Source: Dromaius novaehollandiae
Lineage: Eukaryota > Chordata > Aves > Casuariiformes > Dromaiidae
DNA length: 64,000 nucleotides
Reading direction: 5' to 3'
Assembly (NCBI RefSeq): GCF_036370855.1
Contig: NC_088113.1
Span: 21,348,501 to 21,412,500, forward strand
Shown here piece after piece: positions 21,801-36,800 of the stretch. Under the pieces are notes generated by a model that saw only the letters and a list, made by a program, of their open reading frames with translations, did no database searches and was not told the origin of the DNA. Within the stretch, counting starts at the first letter, position 1. Every line of letters begins with the position of its first letter. Position numbers and translations under genes: made by a program.

Positions 21801-24800
21801 TTTCTCAGAAAACATCCCCTTCCACTACTCTCCCAGTAGTGCTATAAACAGGCTGCTTCCATTTCAAACCGTACATCTGCCATGAGCAAGGTTACATGAA
21901 CTCAGTGATAAAAATGATCAGCTTCCATACCTATTAATGCCATCCTAACTGCTATACCTGATGAAACTGTATGGACACAAGTGCAATAAATAGGATGTTT
22001 CTCTCCAAATAGAATTAAGAAGAGACCATTCAGTGAGGGAACATATGCAAGGATTTAGAGCCTTGTTTGTATCATGGATGGAAACACAGGTGATCCTGCT
22101 GACTTTGTACGATAGCTTTACCTGGGGAACGTTGGCGTTACAGATCTCTGCCATGATGTAACAAATGAGCTGCAGAACAAAGAGACCAGCATCCAGGCGA
22201 CGGAGATAGAATTCATCTTCCATGTCATCATCTATTATCTCTCCCCGACGTACCATGTCCTGTAAAGCAACACATTCTTTTCATTGTGATGACTGTCTCT
22301 CAGAATTCTTTAAGAATAGCAAAATTTTGGTGATATCTGAGTTCTCTTAAGAAATGCTTTGTTCACCAAAACATGTATGAATTTCTCTCCAAAAGAGTAC
22401 TTTTTACTTCATTTACATTCACAAAATATTTAATTCAATTTTGAATGAGTTTTTGCCTTCACTGCTTGTGAAATGTGTCCATCTGCAAATTAAAATTAAT
22501 TTAAACATACAAATTACCTTTTCTAAACTGAGTGATTAGAGACAGTGAATATGAAATATGAATAAGCCAACGTATTTATTTATAAGTTTTGTCAAAATGG
22601 AACAAAAAACTGCTCTTTTACTGGCCATTTGAGGGTGCTATTAAGCAGTGCAGAATATGTCTCCACCAGACTCAAAAATCTATCAGAATTCCAGATTTCC
22701 TATCAATTGATGAATGAGAAAACAGGGCTAAAAGATTCTGCACAAATACAGTTTTACCATCCCCAGTCTTGCTCTTCCAACTTCATTTGTTAGGAATACT
22801 AATGAGGTCAAACCTTCCGCTGCTATAAGTTATCAGAGGACCACGGGTTTCTGTGGAAATGGCTACAGTTCTTTCTTTGTCTGCATATACAGCATTACAT
22901 TGGTATACAGTATACACTATTACATTAGAGAGAAAGCTGCCCAAAAGGATTCCAAGTGTACAATAGAAGAGGTCATTCCATTTTTCTTGTTGAAACAGCA
23001 TTTTCTTCAGAACACTGGCAAAACCAACCAGGCAATAAACTCGGAACAGTTTCTCCTGAGAAAGGCCCACCAAGAGTGAACCTTACATCCATTTTCATGG
23101 AGACCAACAGACCAAAAGAACTGAAGTTATATGTGACCTTTTGCCCCCCCCCCCCTTTTTTTTTTAATTAAGGAAACAGCTTGTCAGACCCTGCTAGCTT
23201 GCTGCAGCTTGTATGATTTATTACGCAGCAGTCTGGCAGGTGGGCACATACCAACAGAGCAATATTTTCTCATTAGAGCCACCACCAGCAAGAGCACTCT
23301 ACCTGCAATGCTCAACAAGAAGCACTTCCTCTATGCGTACATGCTCCAGGCAAATACATACAAGGTCACCAGCACCAAAGCTGATTTAGACTACCAAATT
23401 TTTCTGTTTTTCAAGCCAAGTGCTCTAATCTAATTATAGGTAGAGTCTGTTAGGCACAAGAAGAAAAGTTAACCCTGTACACTTCTCACTGAAGAGAATG
23501 CAATGGACACTTGTCATAGAGAAGTCCAACTAAGACCCAAATGACTTGAAATTACAGCTATTTACAGCTATGCCCCAAAAGAGAGAAAGAAAAGCAGATC
23601 ACAGCACACATATAAGGCAATCCTTTTGCTTTCCTCCCAGAAATGCAGCTTGCCAGCAGAAGAACAAGTTGCATTTTAAAAACTGTCTAGTTATCAAAGC
23701 CATAAAGTCAACTGCAGACTTGAGCATTATGCATAACTGTAACTTACTCCAAGCTCTCGAAATCATGGGCACAGGCACGACTGCGCAGAACTTGCATGGA
23801 AGTTCTTGCCAGGGGGAAAAAAAAACCCCAATTTTGTGCAAGTAGTGACTTTCCTCATCACAATCATTCAGGTTTGACACGGATGTAGGATCACATCTGG
23901 CCTCTAAAACTAAACAAATTTGAGTCTGACTAGCAACAGATAGGAAGCCATTGACTGAAAGATCCAAAAGCCTCATTCAAGAAAGAGGACAAGGCATTCA
24001 TTCACAAAACCAGTGCTCGCCCACTCACCACACAGAGGTATATTAGCACTGCTGGGCACAGTAGCCAAATTCCTGAACAGAAAAACCTCAACAGGCAAGA
24101 AGTTTGAATCACCGGAGCAGAAAACAAAGATTGTTTCTGTTCTGTATTCTGATCCAACCGTGATGACAACAGGAGCAGAATCCAGGAAACTACTGTCTTG
24201 ATTACATAGAGAAGGCAGCAGTTATAACAGCCCCTCTCGACTGAGAAGCAAGATTTTGTGCCAGTAAATTAAGCAGATAGATATTAGAAGAAAAGTATAG
24301 TTTTAAGGTCCCCTTTTACAGTCTTTTTTTTTTTAAACCACAGTCATCCTTTAAATGTTAATCTGTCTCCCAGCACAGTACCAGATAGCCACCTTTCCAC
24401 TTTGTCTCTCTCTCAAAGCTGTCAAGTTGCCAACCTCCAAATGAGCACTCAGATGCCATTTCTAATCTGCCAACAATATGTACTGAGATGCCCCTTGCTG
24501 ATGGGAGAAGACAGCAATAAGATGGGCTTCTGTGAAGCTAAAATGAGCTTCTCTCACAGTAATGAAGCAGGACTGACAGGCCTCGAGGCATCAAGTGAAG
24601 ACTCTAAACCTAAAGACACAATGGATCCGCTGCAAGAGATCACATCTGCTTCACAGTCGGTGTAATGGGGCCCAGAAAGGTTCTCTGCATCCTTCTCTTC
24701 ATTATGTATCAGTTCACCTTTCCCAGAAAAACCTGGTAAGGCTGATAGAGCAGAATGGATGGATACTATCTAAGACCATAAAGAATGCCCACAGGTTTTT

Positions 24801-24807
24801 TTTTTTT

Positions 24808-24848
<41 letters not shown>

Positions 24849-27800
24849 CCTCACCTGGTAGGACAGCACAGTCACTCAGATGACCACAGATCTCAGATGA
24901 GAAGGCTCTGAATGGCTCATGTATGAAAACAGCCATCATGACTTGCCTCCTACACCAACAAGTACAGATTCTCTCCCTGTTATTTGCTATTGGTATTGTG
25001 GGGGACAAGCAAGTGAAGTCAGCCATCCTCAGGAGGCACTTTCAAAATGCAAGCAAATAACTAAATTTGAGGACACTGCTAGGCCCTTGGTCAGAAAGCG
25101 CATGCAGCAGAAAGGGACTGACACTTGCAACAAGGCAGGAGCAAGCAGAAACCTTGGGTGAAATCAGACTATTACAGCAAGGACTGTCCAGGACCAAGTA
25201 AAAAGGTTCCAATCTGCTTTTACCTCACAGAAACCTCATTTCAAAGCAAGCTGGAACAATATCTAAAGCAAACAGGTGAGACAGATAACACTGATGCATA
25301 GAAATGCCATAGGCAATGGAGAATTCCGAGTTTGCCACAGTATTGCATACTACTGTGATCGACGAGCACTCTACCAAGAACATCTCAGGGACACCATCCA
25401 GATACAGACTTTGAGGTATGATGTTAAGTTCTCCAAATGTAGTGGAGAAAAGGCATTCTGCTTTAATTATGCAGTCCCATGAATGCCTAACCTATCCCAT
25501 GTTTCCCAGTGCTTTACAAATTGCCTTGTTTACACTGAACTTTCAAGATGACACCAGGAATCTGTTCCAGTAATTTATCTTTTCTCCTAGCAGAAAGTGT
25601 TTTAGAAGATCCTAAAAAGCAGTAAGCAGGGCTCTGGCACATCCATGAAGGTTTTGAAAAAAATGCCTTAAGTATCAAAGTAATATCAAGAAGGTTATTG
25701 TGTCATTTAATCTGCATGTTAGTGCTTGAAAAATATGGATCGCTACAGAGACTCAGGGGTTTTTTTATGCATTCTGGCACCTCAGCGTAATTGGACAATG
25801 ATTTCCCCAGAAGCCTTGTTCACACGCAGAGACTGGAGACCACATGATCTAATCAGCACACTGACCACCGTATTTCTTGAAACACAGAAGGGTTAGGACT
25901 GAGCCGTTGTCACGGGCTCTGCTGCAGCCAGGAGAGCAGGGATGCATAGGTCACGACAAGGTGACCAAGCAGCTCCCGGAGCCACGCTCCGAGCTGTCTG
26001 CTGTGAGAAGGGCTTTGTTCATTTCTGCCTTACAAGCAGAAACATACTTGAGCATCTGTAAACCGAGCAGCCAATCTGCAAGAGCTGAAAACCTCATTGT
26101 GATTGCTACAAAGCATGCCATCTCTACTGAATCAGGGGAAACAGAGCAGCATCTCCTGCAAAAGCATGAGCTCAACACCAGCAGCAAGAAACTGGAACTA
26201 TGATAGGGGAGTCATGACATCTAAAAAGATCCACCAATCTTCATTCAAAGCCTACCTCAGCTTCTCAGCCTTTTCCTGAAAAAGCTCACAGTACAGATAG
26301 TATCAATGCAGCCACAGTACAAAATCTGCATACCTTCCAGTTAAGAGAGTTATATTCTTTACGCTTTACGTTAACCCACCCCCTCTCATCTATATTAGCA
26401 CCTGTCCTCAATTCAATTCCAGGCAACTCAGTCATTTTAAACTGAACTCAAATGCTAGGTTAATACAAATTACTGTTTACGTTATCCAAATCTGTGGATA
26501 TTGCCTTCATGCTAGGAGTCCCATCCCTCTCTTTCACAGATAGAATAACTTTACCATAGCACAATTAGCATGTAATTTGTAAGTCATTATAGTGCAAAGT
26601 ATCTGGTGACAATATTTTATTGAATAAACCTGCTGAGCATAATTTTCTGTAAAACTATAAAAATACTAAACCATTTCCTGACTTTTCCCACCCTTTTTAG
26701 AGATCGCTAGGGCTGTTGCTACTGCCTATAATTATGTCTCATTTTAGACAGAGTTAAAAGCCATATGGTTTTGTATCTTCCACAGAACAGACTAAAGAAT
26801 TTGAGAGAGGACAAGATGTTTTCGTCATAAGCAAAGGCTTTGATATTTTCTAGGTTTCATGAACTAAAAACTCTGAGAAAAATGGTAAGACAGGCACTGG
26901 GTGTTGGACGCTCACATGGATTTCACTCCGGAGTTTCACATGGCAATTAGGGTAATCACTAAGTTATCACCTCTGACCACTTCTGAATAGATTCCACAGA
27001 AGCAAACAACTAGATAACGCTAAGATGAAGGGAAGTTCCCTCCTGGGCCACATCCTGCCTTACTGTCCAGATTCAGAGTTTGGCTTCATAATAATCTTTC
27101 TTCAGTAGTGCATCTGGCTTAAGAAATTCCTCCCCTCCCTCCAATTGTCACATCTTCACTGCAACAATCTGAAGGGCTGGGCTATAAACCAGATCACTAA
27201 AGTAAGCCAAGTTAGAAGAAAGAAAAAGGAATGGAGGGAGAGAACGGCAAGAGCAGGAGCTTCTTGTGCCGGCTGCACTACTAAACATAAAACATCAGGC
27301 ATGATACCCTCAGTCATTCCCTGCATAATCAGGTTTTCACTTCTTGCATTACAAGATGTACACCAGGATACTCTGTCCATCAGCCTTGAATCTCTCTCTT
27401 CAGTATAGGCTGAACTTATAAAATCTAAACAGGTATCATTTTCTTCAGGTCAGAAAGAAAGGAGAGGATCTGTATTGCAGATTTTTTTGGTACTGTGTCC
27501 TCTGCTGCAAGAGGAAGGTCAAAAGCCCCCAAGTGACAAAGCACAGTTTTTATAGGATCAAGTGTTCGTGTCATCCACTCCAATGATTCATGTGCAAAAA
27601 CTATGAACATTAAAGAGCCCCATAAATCCTGTCAAAGCCAGACAATTCCCTGATCTGAAGGACGAAATCACGGTTTTTGCTTACTTCTGCATGAGAAAGC
27701 CACTTGAACCATTTCAGATCCCAGCATGCCTTTTTCCATTGACCATTTTAGGAAGCTACAAAACAAAGCAATCAATACTCCAAAAACATTCCAAGCTAGG

Positions 27801-30800
27801 AAAAGAGCCTCAACATCATATTTCACATACCTTGTGTCCAGTACTCTCATCTCCCCTCAGGATGCTGAGAAAAAGATGATTTATTTTTGGAAAGCAGAAA
27901 TATATTTCATAATGACTGAGTAACCATTAATACCCTCTGAAATGCAGTGATCTACCCCTGGGCCTTCCTTGAAAGATGCACAGAGGCATTCTCTACCCCT
28001 TCTGATGAAGGATTTCATTGGCAGAATCATCCGGTCAACGGAAGGTAGCTAAGTTCCTGACCAATTTCCTCTGCACTTGATCCAGACAGTCATAAAGGCA
28101 ACACTTTCTTCCAGACTGGAGGACAATTTTATGCCTGCGTGGAAGTTCCTCCACCTACGCAGAGAACCAGCATTCTCAGGAAGCAATATTTTATGTCAAG
28201 ACTTGTAGGTAAACCTATAGGCCCATTCCTGCTGCACTGAACTGTCTTATGAAGGAAGAGAGTCCTCAGACAATATGTAGACAGACCTTCAAAGAAGTCG
28301 CTTGTTGACCTGCTGCTCACTAGCTGATAGCCCTGCCCGTACACACAGAACAAGAAAAGAAAATGTAATGTTGCTGTAGCCTTCCCCTGTCACTGGAGAC
28401 CCTTGCATCAGATAACATACAAAACATGTCTGATGGCGCACTCTCCGCTTCAAAGACCTTACAAAGCAACTATAATAATAATAAGCTTTTTAAGACAACT
28501 CATGGCATGAGATACTGAAACAGAAGAGGATTTTAGTTCTGCTGGAAATCACTTCATCTGGGGAGAAAAGCAGAGCTGTGGAGGATGCGATGAAGGTACT
28601 AGACATAATTCAAGTCTATGGCACTTGCCTGGACCTGTCACTAGAACAAACACACCACACATACTTTATTGTATTTAATCTCACAATTTCTCTACAAAAG
28701 AGAAAAGCATCTGTATCCTCCTTTTCCAGTTGAGAGATAAAGCAGAAAGCAGCAGCTTGGTGACATGCTTAATATCATCAGGGGAGCTGAGAGATGATCA
28801 GGTTTGGAACTGGACTAGCGCTCCAAATTTCTAGTCTTCCAGTCTCTAACGCTGGACTCTGAACAGCTCTGCTGGGGGGGGTGGGGGGGAGCCTATGTCC
28901 CCCATGTGCAAAGTACAAATTTGCTTCTCAGGGGTCACATGCAGCATGAGTTAATCTGCGTAAAATACTTTAAGATTCTCTGTTGAAATATATTGTAGAA
29001 GGCTAAATCCTATTATTAGCACCAGTAACAGAGAAGAATTGGGAGATCCATTTATCTTAGCCATTCTAGCCTACAGAGCCCTTCGGTGGGGCAAAAGCAC
29101 AACAGCCTTCTGAGTGCGAGAGGAAAAATCTGAGTTCTTATGGTTTCACATTTTGCCATTTTCCAGGAAACACGGCAAGCCACAGCACAAACGGAACTGA
29201 GCACAATTCTATCGTGGTGGGATAACTTCTCTAAGGACACAAGAGCCCCCAAAGTCTCTCTTCTCAGGAGACAGCCAAGCCTAAAGCAGCTCAGCACATC
29301 CTTGTGAGAAGTACCATACAACCTTGCAGAGTCAAATTAGCCTCGTGGCCCTGCCATGCATACAAGGAAATTTTTGTTCAGTTTAACCTATGAAAATAGA
29401 TGCTTGAAAATCCATGAAATAGTATCAACCCATTTTCTACATAAATTTATATACTAAACATATACTAATTAAAGGGCTTCTAAATAACCTTTTCAGACTC
29501 AAATTCCCTTCACTCCCCCTGCTTTGTGCTGGCTGTTTGCTACAGGTGTTAACATTTGCAGACTGCTTCAGGATCTCTTTGGACAAAAGGTGCTACACAC
29601 ATTAGCTCTGCATGTTGTATTTAAGGGCTCTATATAGCAACTGCCTATACGCTGCAAGAGTTTAGCCAGAAATATTAGCTCTGCTTTCTGAGTTCTAACA
29701 CACACACATCAACACTGAAATGTAAAGAATAAATAATTTCTTGCTCTGTTCTAAGAAAGATGAATAGAGTGGAGGGATAGCAGGAAAGGATAAAGGCTGT
29801 TTGCTCCCAGCCACCATTCATTTGTGACGCTGCAGCTGTCCATACAGAGCCTGAACGCTGGCAGCAAAGGCAGCTCCATTCATCACTCACCCCTGTGCCT
29901 TTTTGAGCAGCAGCAATGCTGCTGAGCTCTGCTGCCCTCCGAACGTTTGCCAGTGCCCAGTGAAGTGGCCTTGGCATTGCAGAGGCAGCTGTTTGTCAGA
30001 GGCCGGCGGGGGGCTGGAGCCCACGGCCCATCGCGCTCGCCCGCGTACCGGCGGCAGCGGTTACTCTCCGTCACTGCTAATCAATTTCATACCCTCTTCA
30101 GTGCTGACACAGATAATCTCGTGGGCAGCAGGCCAAACTCGCTAACAGCTCAGCAAGCTGCTTCCTGACTCCAGCAGCTCATTCTCTTTCAAAAAGTCTG
30201 TTCCAGCTTCAGCTCCCAGAAAGTACTATGTGGCACCAAAGCTCATGTCATTCAAAACGATTCACTGCTGGTGTGCAGAGAGCACACCCGACTTTGGCTA
30301 CAGCCCCATCTAACTAATCAAAACAGAAGCCTTCTCGCAGCTGATCAGAAGTCTAAAGACCAGGGTAGGAGGCCTCGCACATTATCATGTAATTGTCTCA
30401 CTGCATTTTGCTTACTCCCCATCTGCCAAACCAAGCCAGATTTCAGCCAAGTAAAAGCGAAAGCAAGTTGTAGCATAGATCTAGGCCCTCCCAGTGAAAT
30501 TCACTCTAAGAAATGACCCAGGAGCACTTGCTGTAAAGTCCTTCAGTCTTATCTGAGATAACCAGAAGTTGGAGAGTGGGGCAAGAGGAATTAAGAGTCA
30601 GCACAGGTATGAAGGCCTGGTGCAGAAGAATGATCTGGCTGAGCCAGAAGTTCTGTACAGATGACATTTGGGTGTCACTCCATTGTTGAGATTACATTCA
30701 TTTGTTTGGAAAAGCCATGCAGAAAGGAGCCAAGACAAATAAGCTAAATTAAAAGAAATCCTTCAGTCACTGCAAGAGAGTTAAGAATTGAAAGGAGAAG

Positions 30801-33800
30801 GAGGCATCACAGACATAAGCTAGCAACATGCATAGAACATAAAGCAATACATACATGTTTCTCTCCTTCAATCTTCTTATCAGCTGCCTGCATTGCATCC
30901 AGGTACTTAAAATACAGTTCCATCAGCCGATCAACCTGCAAGGGCAGAAGAGATAGATCTAAGCAAGATAGAAGAACAATGCAATCATCTTTAATCCTTC
31001 ATGCTATGTTGTTTTCCTCCCAGCTGCAGTCTTCACAAAATAAGAGGCAATTCCGTCAATCACAAGAACGAGCACATTACAGGAGGATGGGACAAGTGTT
31101 GGACAGAGGAGCACGCTGATTCTGAAGGCATCTGGATGGAATCCCGTATCACAATATGGTCTTATCAACTCCAAGTAAACAGAAGCAAATAAACGTGTCC
31201 GTAGCTTGCTTGCTCTCCTGTTTTGTGGTTCTCCAGTTCTCCTGGTTTCTTAAATGGACCTTTCTGCCTATGCTGTGTATGACCAAGCTTCTATTAAATG
31301 TATCAGACATGTTATGGCTCTCCTGAGCTCCACTGTACTGGACTAAGCAACCGAAAAACTTTCTGGTAGTGGAAAATTTTCTGCAACTGAACACCTTTAA
31401 AAACACACTGAGGAGGAATACAGAAGAACTGATATTATCTTAGTGGTAGAATTTACAAATCCCATGGGAATTACTGGTTTGCAAGAACTGCTGTTTGCTG
31501 TTTTGTAGCTGTTTGATTTATCAACCACCATGTAAATATTTTGGGAAGGATTTCCTGAAGACCACTACTATGGTGCATTCCAGGAGAGGAACGGGGAATG
31601 TTAAGTGTATACTAAAGCGATCCCTAAACTTTCTGCAAGAGAGCTTCACTAGAAAAAACTGGCACCTTTCCATACTTCCCTGATCCCACAGAGCTAGCGA
31701 AATGCAATAGCACAGAACACGTGTTGTATGCTCAGGCTTCAAGAAAGACGCACAACCAGGATTGGGAATCATTACTACCGCTTACAAGAGCGCCAAGAAA
31801 CAAAAGCACATATGATCCAGGAGGCCAAGCACTAAACGCATTTCCAGTTCTCCTGTTTGTTGATAACAACATGAATGAGAAAGAGGGCATGTGCGCATGC
31901 AAGTCTTTATAGGCAGATATAATAACTGTTTTTAGTAATTTAGGAAGTGTACATAGGCATCCTGCCACTAAGCATCTTCCCCAGTCTGTTAGCCCAGAGA
32001 GTGCAAACAAACATTCAGCACGCTCACCTTCTCACTGTCATTCTCTGTGAATTTATTCAGCAACCGTGTCCTTTGCTGCCCTCTCAGGTTTCGCAGAAGG
32101 GAGGCCAGGATGGAACAGACATGTTCTGGAGGTACATAATGAAAATCACATGCTGAGATCAGAAACAGGGGCTTATTTTCTTTGTAACATGCCATTAAAT
32201 TTACTACTAACACTCCAGCACGTAACTCTTTGTGAGCGGAACCCTGGTTCTTACCCATCGCATTAGGGATTGAAGACAGGACAGAGAGTGAAGCAGTAAG
32301 CTGTCTTTATAGAGAACACAGACAGCTCCTCTCCCATCACAACCAAACTAGAAAGGTCTCTGCTGGATTCTGCTGTAATACACTTGCTACACTGATCCTG
32401 TTTGGGAATATGCCTGCTTTAACAGCAGCAACCCTGAGAAAAGCAACTTAAATAAAGCACAAATTCTGCCTCAGTTCAGCTCCCCAGGCTGACATACCTG
32501 CCTAGCAGCACACACGCTTTTTTGGCATTCGCCATCACAGCTAAAGGTACAGCACTTTGTTTCCTCCCTTGCGGCTAAAAGGAACACTGGCCCCAAACCA
32601 GGGTTCATTTGGAAGCTGACACTGTCATTCAAATGACCCTTGCCAAGGTTGCCAAGCAGGGAACAGTTATTAAAATAGGAAAGCTTGAGAAAGGAATAAC
32701 TGTGCCAGCGTACAGCTCCTGCAGAGACTTAATTGGTATTAGCTAGACAAAAACCCTCAAACAAAGCACTCTTATTTACAGAAAATCTGGTGAATTGAAT
32801 ATGAATATGCCACAACAAACTAGAAACAATCAAATAAATCTGTTCTACAGTCTTCCAGATTCTACCTGGGGGTGATATTTTACAGTGCAAACCTTGAAGC
32901 CAAGTAAAGAGTCAACTTTGCAAGCGCACACACGAGATAACATCTGTGTTTATGTCCAACCAAAGTTTCACTTTGAAAGGTGACTGAACCGAGTGCCTCA
33001 AATCTATAACAACGTTTGTCTCTTCCTGAACAGCAGGACGGAGCTCTAAGGAGTTCTTCTCTTTACGAACGCAGACGTTCCTCAGCAGAGGGACCATCAA
33101 AGGGCGTACCTGAAGGGCCACACGGCACCGCTTCCTTTATGCCTTGCAAGGATCTCTCAGAAGAGCCTCTTGAAGAAACATCACAGCGGAATCTCTCCTA
33201 GACTGTTACTAACAAAATACGTACACTCCCTTATCAAAGGCCAGCTTCTGCAAAGCACTGAACACATTCAAAGAGTTCAGGCAAAAGAGCATTTCGTAAC
33301 TGTGTACTGAGCTCTTTGCTTCAGAAGGCAAGGAAGCAAAATGCTGTTCTAAAACTTTATACTTACAGGATGAATTATACTTCTTTAAACACTAGTATTT
33401 GGCTTTACTAGACTTCAGTGAAGTAGAAAAAGTATTTCTGTAACTTTGTTTCTTCAGAAGGATTCACCAGTTTTATGCGCCATTTATATAAAATGCATGT
33501 ATAAAATCATACTGGTTTTGAAACATATTTCCAACCAAGCTCTTAAGTTGCAACTGTCACGAGCTCTGGCTCTTTTCCATTTTGCCAGAAAACAACATCT
33601 TAGAGACAGACAGACAAAAAGTAAAAAACCACCCAGGAACAGATTCGCTTCTGGAAACAAGGCTGACTTCACAGAGGGAACCCAAAGATGATAAAGGTGT
33701 TTTCCTCTGTGAAAAGAAGTATTGTGGGACATACACAGCGCTCATTTGTGCTCCTCACATCACTCTTACAAGGGCACAGGTATGCAGAGATGTAAATCAT

Positions 33801-36800
33801 TTGCAAAACATATGTCGACATCAGAAATGATGCAGAGTATCAAAGAGTACATGATTTTAATATAGGGAAATAAAACTGAGCACAAAGGCACAGAGCAAGT
33901 GACAGAGGCACCAGTTTCTCTCTCCTGCCAAATCATCTGGTATTGCTTCCTGCCTACAAGTCTGCATTAAGTACAGACTTCATGTTTCAGATATTTCAAT
34001 ATATTCAAAACTACAACTGCTCCAGGATGCCTTCACTTTAATCTCGTCGATTAAGACTGATGAAAAACAGTGACTATAAAAATTTCCTCACTTAAGGTGG
34101 GGGTAGGGAGGAAGGGTGTCAAGGTTTGTTATTTTCAGAGAGAAAATACGATACACAGAGGAGAGGGATCACCATCTTATTGCCGTCAAACCACTTTAAC
34201 ACGCATTTCCAGAGCGCTGCTTAGCCTGGAGCCACGAGAAGCCTTGATCAATGGCACCAGCACACAAAGAGCAAGTGGCATCTACCTGTCTGCATTACCT
34301 GCGAGCTTATGCGTTCCTTTAAAGGCTAAACTCACACAAGCCACTTGCCCAAGCTGCGGGTCTGCCCTCTGTATCATAGATTATCTGCATACTTCCTAAC
34401 AGCAGCAAACAGAAGAGGATATATCCACCTACACACACACACATCATTTCGTTAGCTACTTATAAATGTAGCTTCCTTAGAAACAGATTTCTGCCTGAGG
34501 TGGTGTCAATTTTTCATGTACCAAAGAGATTGGGAGAGCTGCTGGCAGGAAGAGCAGAGGAGATAACAGGTTTATCTGGTGGCCAGCACCGTTCAGCTGC
34601 TCTGTCATTTCGACAGGATAACACGGAGGTGAAGGATGACTCTGGGTACATCAGTGCAACAGTTATTCCACAAGAACTACATCAAATTAGATGTCTACAT
34701 TTAAAACAAAACAAAAAACTGCAAAAGCCTCAAAGTCCTTGCAAGATCCTATTTTCTTAAGGTGAAAAGGTATGAAGGCGGGGGTTGTGTGGGCTTTTTT
34801 CTTTTTTAATATATCCTAACAGATGTTCTTCTGCTTTAGAAGAAAATCAGCAGTTCCAGTCTACTAGGGTTCACCTGCTCTTCCCAGAGTTAAAAGAAAA
34901 ATCAGGGTATTGGTGAGACTGCTCCACTCAGCTATTACTCTCTCCCCTAATATGCGATGACCTGTTCTCCCATTTTGATGGGCTTCTCATTCCCTTCTTT
35001 TCCTTTAAGGATTTATCATAGGTACTTGAACACCACAGTTACTCTGGGAACAGAAAAAGTCTTGTTAACCTACCACCACACTGAGCATTGGCTCCTGACC
35101 CTCAGGTCCCTTTTCTAGGTCCTCCCCAAGGAGGTGGGACCACGAGCTGGGAAACACAAATGGAGCTGGCGACGGAGTGAAGACAATGGAATTATTTTCA
35201 TAGGGTTTTTTAGCCCAGAAAGGAACATTGTGCCCATCAGGTCCAACCTTTTTTATACCATAGACACAACTGCACAAAGCAACTCCTGCACGAAGGCTAC
35301 AGGTTCCAGACAAATCCATATCTACCTTTTAAAGAAACACCTTGCTTAGTGTTACAGTTTAAATTATATTTCACCCTTGACAGCTGCTCTAATAGCTGGT
35401 CCTACTTATTGTTTAAAATTTGCATTTTATTTCCTGGTTGAATTTCTTTGGCTTCAGCTCCCAGTCGACTGGCTGGTTTTGCCTCTGTTCGCTAGATTAA
35501 AGGGATCTGCAATACCAAGCATCTGTTCCCTGCAAGGGTATTCATACAAGTCATTCAATTTCTGTATTAATCACTTCTCTGACAAAAAAGTAAATACCTC
35601 AAATTATAAAATATATACTCCAGACAAAAACTGATCTTGTTACTCCTCTATATATTTCATTCCCTTCCCGCCCCAACTTTGGTTTTTTTTTTTTTTTGGG
35701 GGGGGGGGGGGAAGTGTTGGCACTGTATTTTAGTAGTAGTATTCTCCACAACACTGTATATCCTCATTATTCTTTCAGTGTTCCTTCACAAGGAGACACA
35801 TTTTAGCCACCATTTTTGCTTTGGTGCTCACAGGCAGATGGTTATCTATATTTATCAACAAAAATCCTTAAAACTACCGAGAAGCCTAAAGAAAAGTATG
35901 CGTCTTAAGAATGCTTGAGATTATTCTTTATACACATCACTTCAGGAAATCTAGGAAATTCCTAATTGCCTGTCCCAAACATTTGAAAGTTATTTTACAG
36001 AAATGCTTCTGAACTAAACCTTTTTCTTGATCAGCTTCTTGAAAATTGCTCTAGTGTGGTTCATACTCCCCCCCGCCACAATTACAGTGTAAGGCAATTC
36101 ATGCCCCACTAAACACCAACATTTACGTGGCCAGAGCACAAGGACTTTAGCCAAAAATCAAGACAAATCTTGGGGTAAGAGAAGTGCCACAGCGTAGGTG
36201 TCCAAGTCCATCGTTCAGGGGACTAAAGCATCTACATCACCAGCAGGAAGCGAGAGGTGTTAGCCCGGAACACGCACGCTTCCGCGGACGCGGGGATCTT
36301 GCCATTTGCCAGCGGACTGCACTAATATGTGTCTTATATATGCAAAATTAAAGACAGAAGCACATAGCCCCTGTATTTGCTCTCAGTGGGATCTCTGGAA
36401 AAGGATTAGCAACTGTTGCTGTTCTGAATCCCTCAGGAAGCAGAACCTGCAGCTGATCAGCTCTGCTCCCAGCTGACAGACACAGGCCACGTTTCGGCAC
36501 GCCTCGAGCTGCGCGCCAGCCTCGGGCAGCCCCGCAGGCAGTCCGACGACTCCGACCGCACGGGAACAGTGACGCAGCCGCGGGCAGCACCGCCGCACGG
36601 GAAGGGCCATTTCCGGGGAGGGACACGGACCGGGCTGGAGGCAAAGGCTGCTCCCTGGCCCCGGTTTGTCAGACTGACTGACTGTGCGTGTAAAACATAT
36701 TATACATGTTATACATATTTATATACACTCACACACAAATAAAAATGTATTTCTTCTGAAAAATAAAAAAATAAAAAAGCTCAGACTCAGACAGCATCAA

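Larger units (their letters stand above)
22260..30854 (-). other. CTNNBL1: CTNNBL1 intron 13
   Basis: 8.6 kb, AT-rich. It holds a C12T10 run (23144-23165), a 49-bp T tract (24796-24844), a MIR relic (28655-28870) and a CpG-containing pocket near 29995-30070. A block around 25880-26200 has a CpG-containing, non-repetitive character and could be a conserved element. No gene was recognised. Confidence 0.85.
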
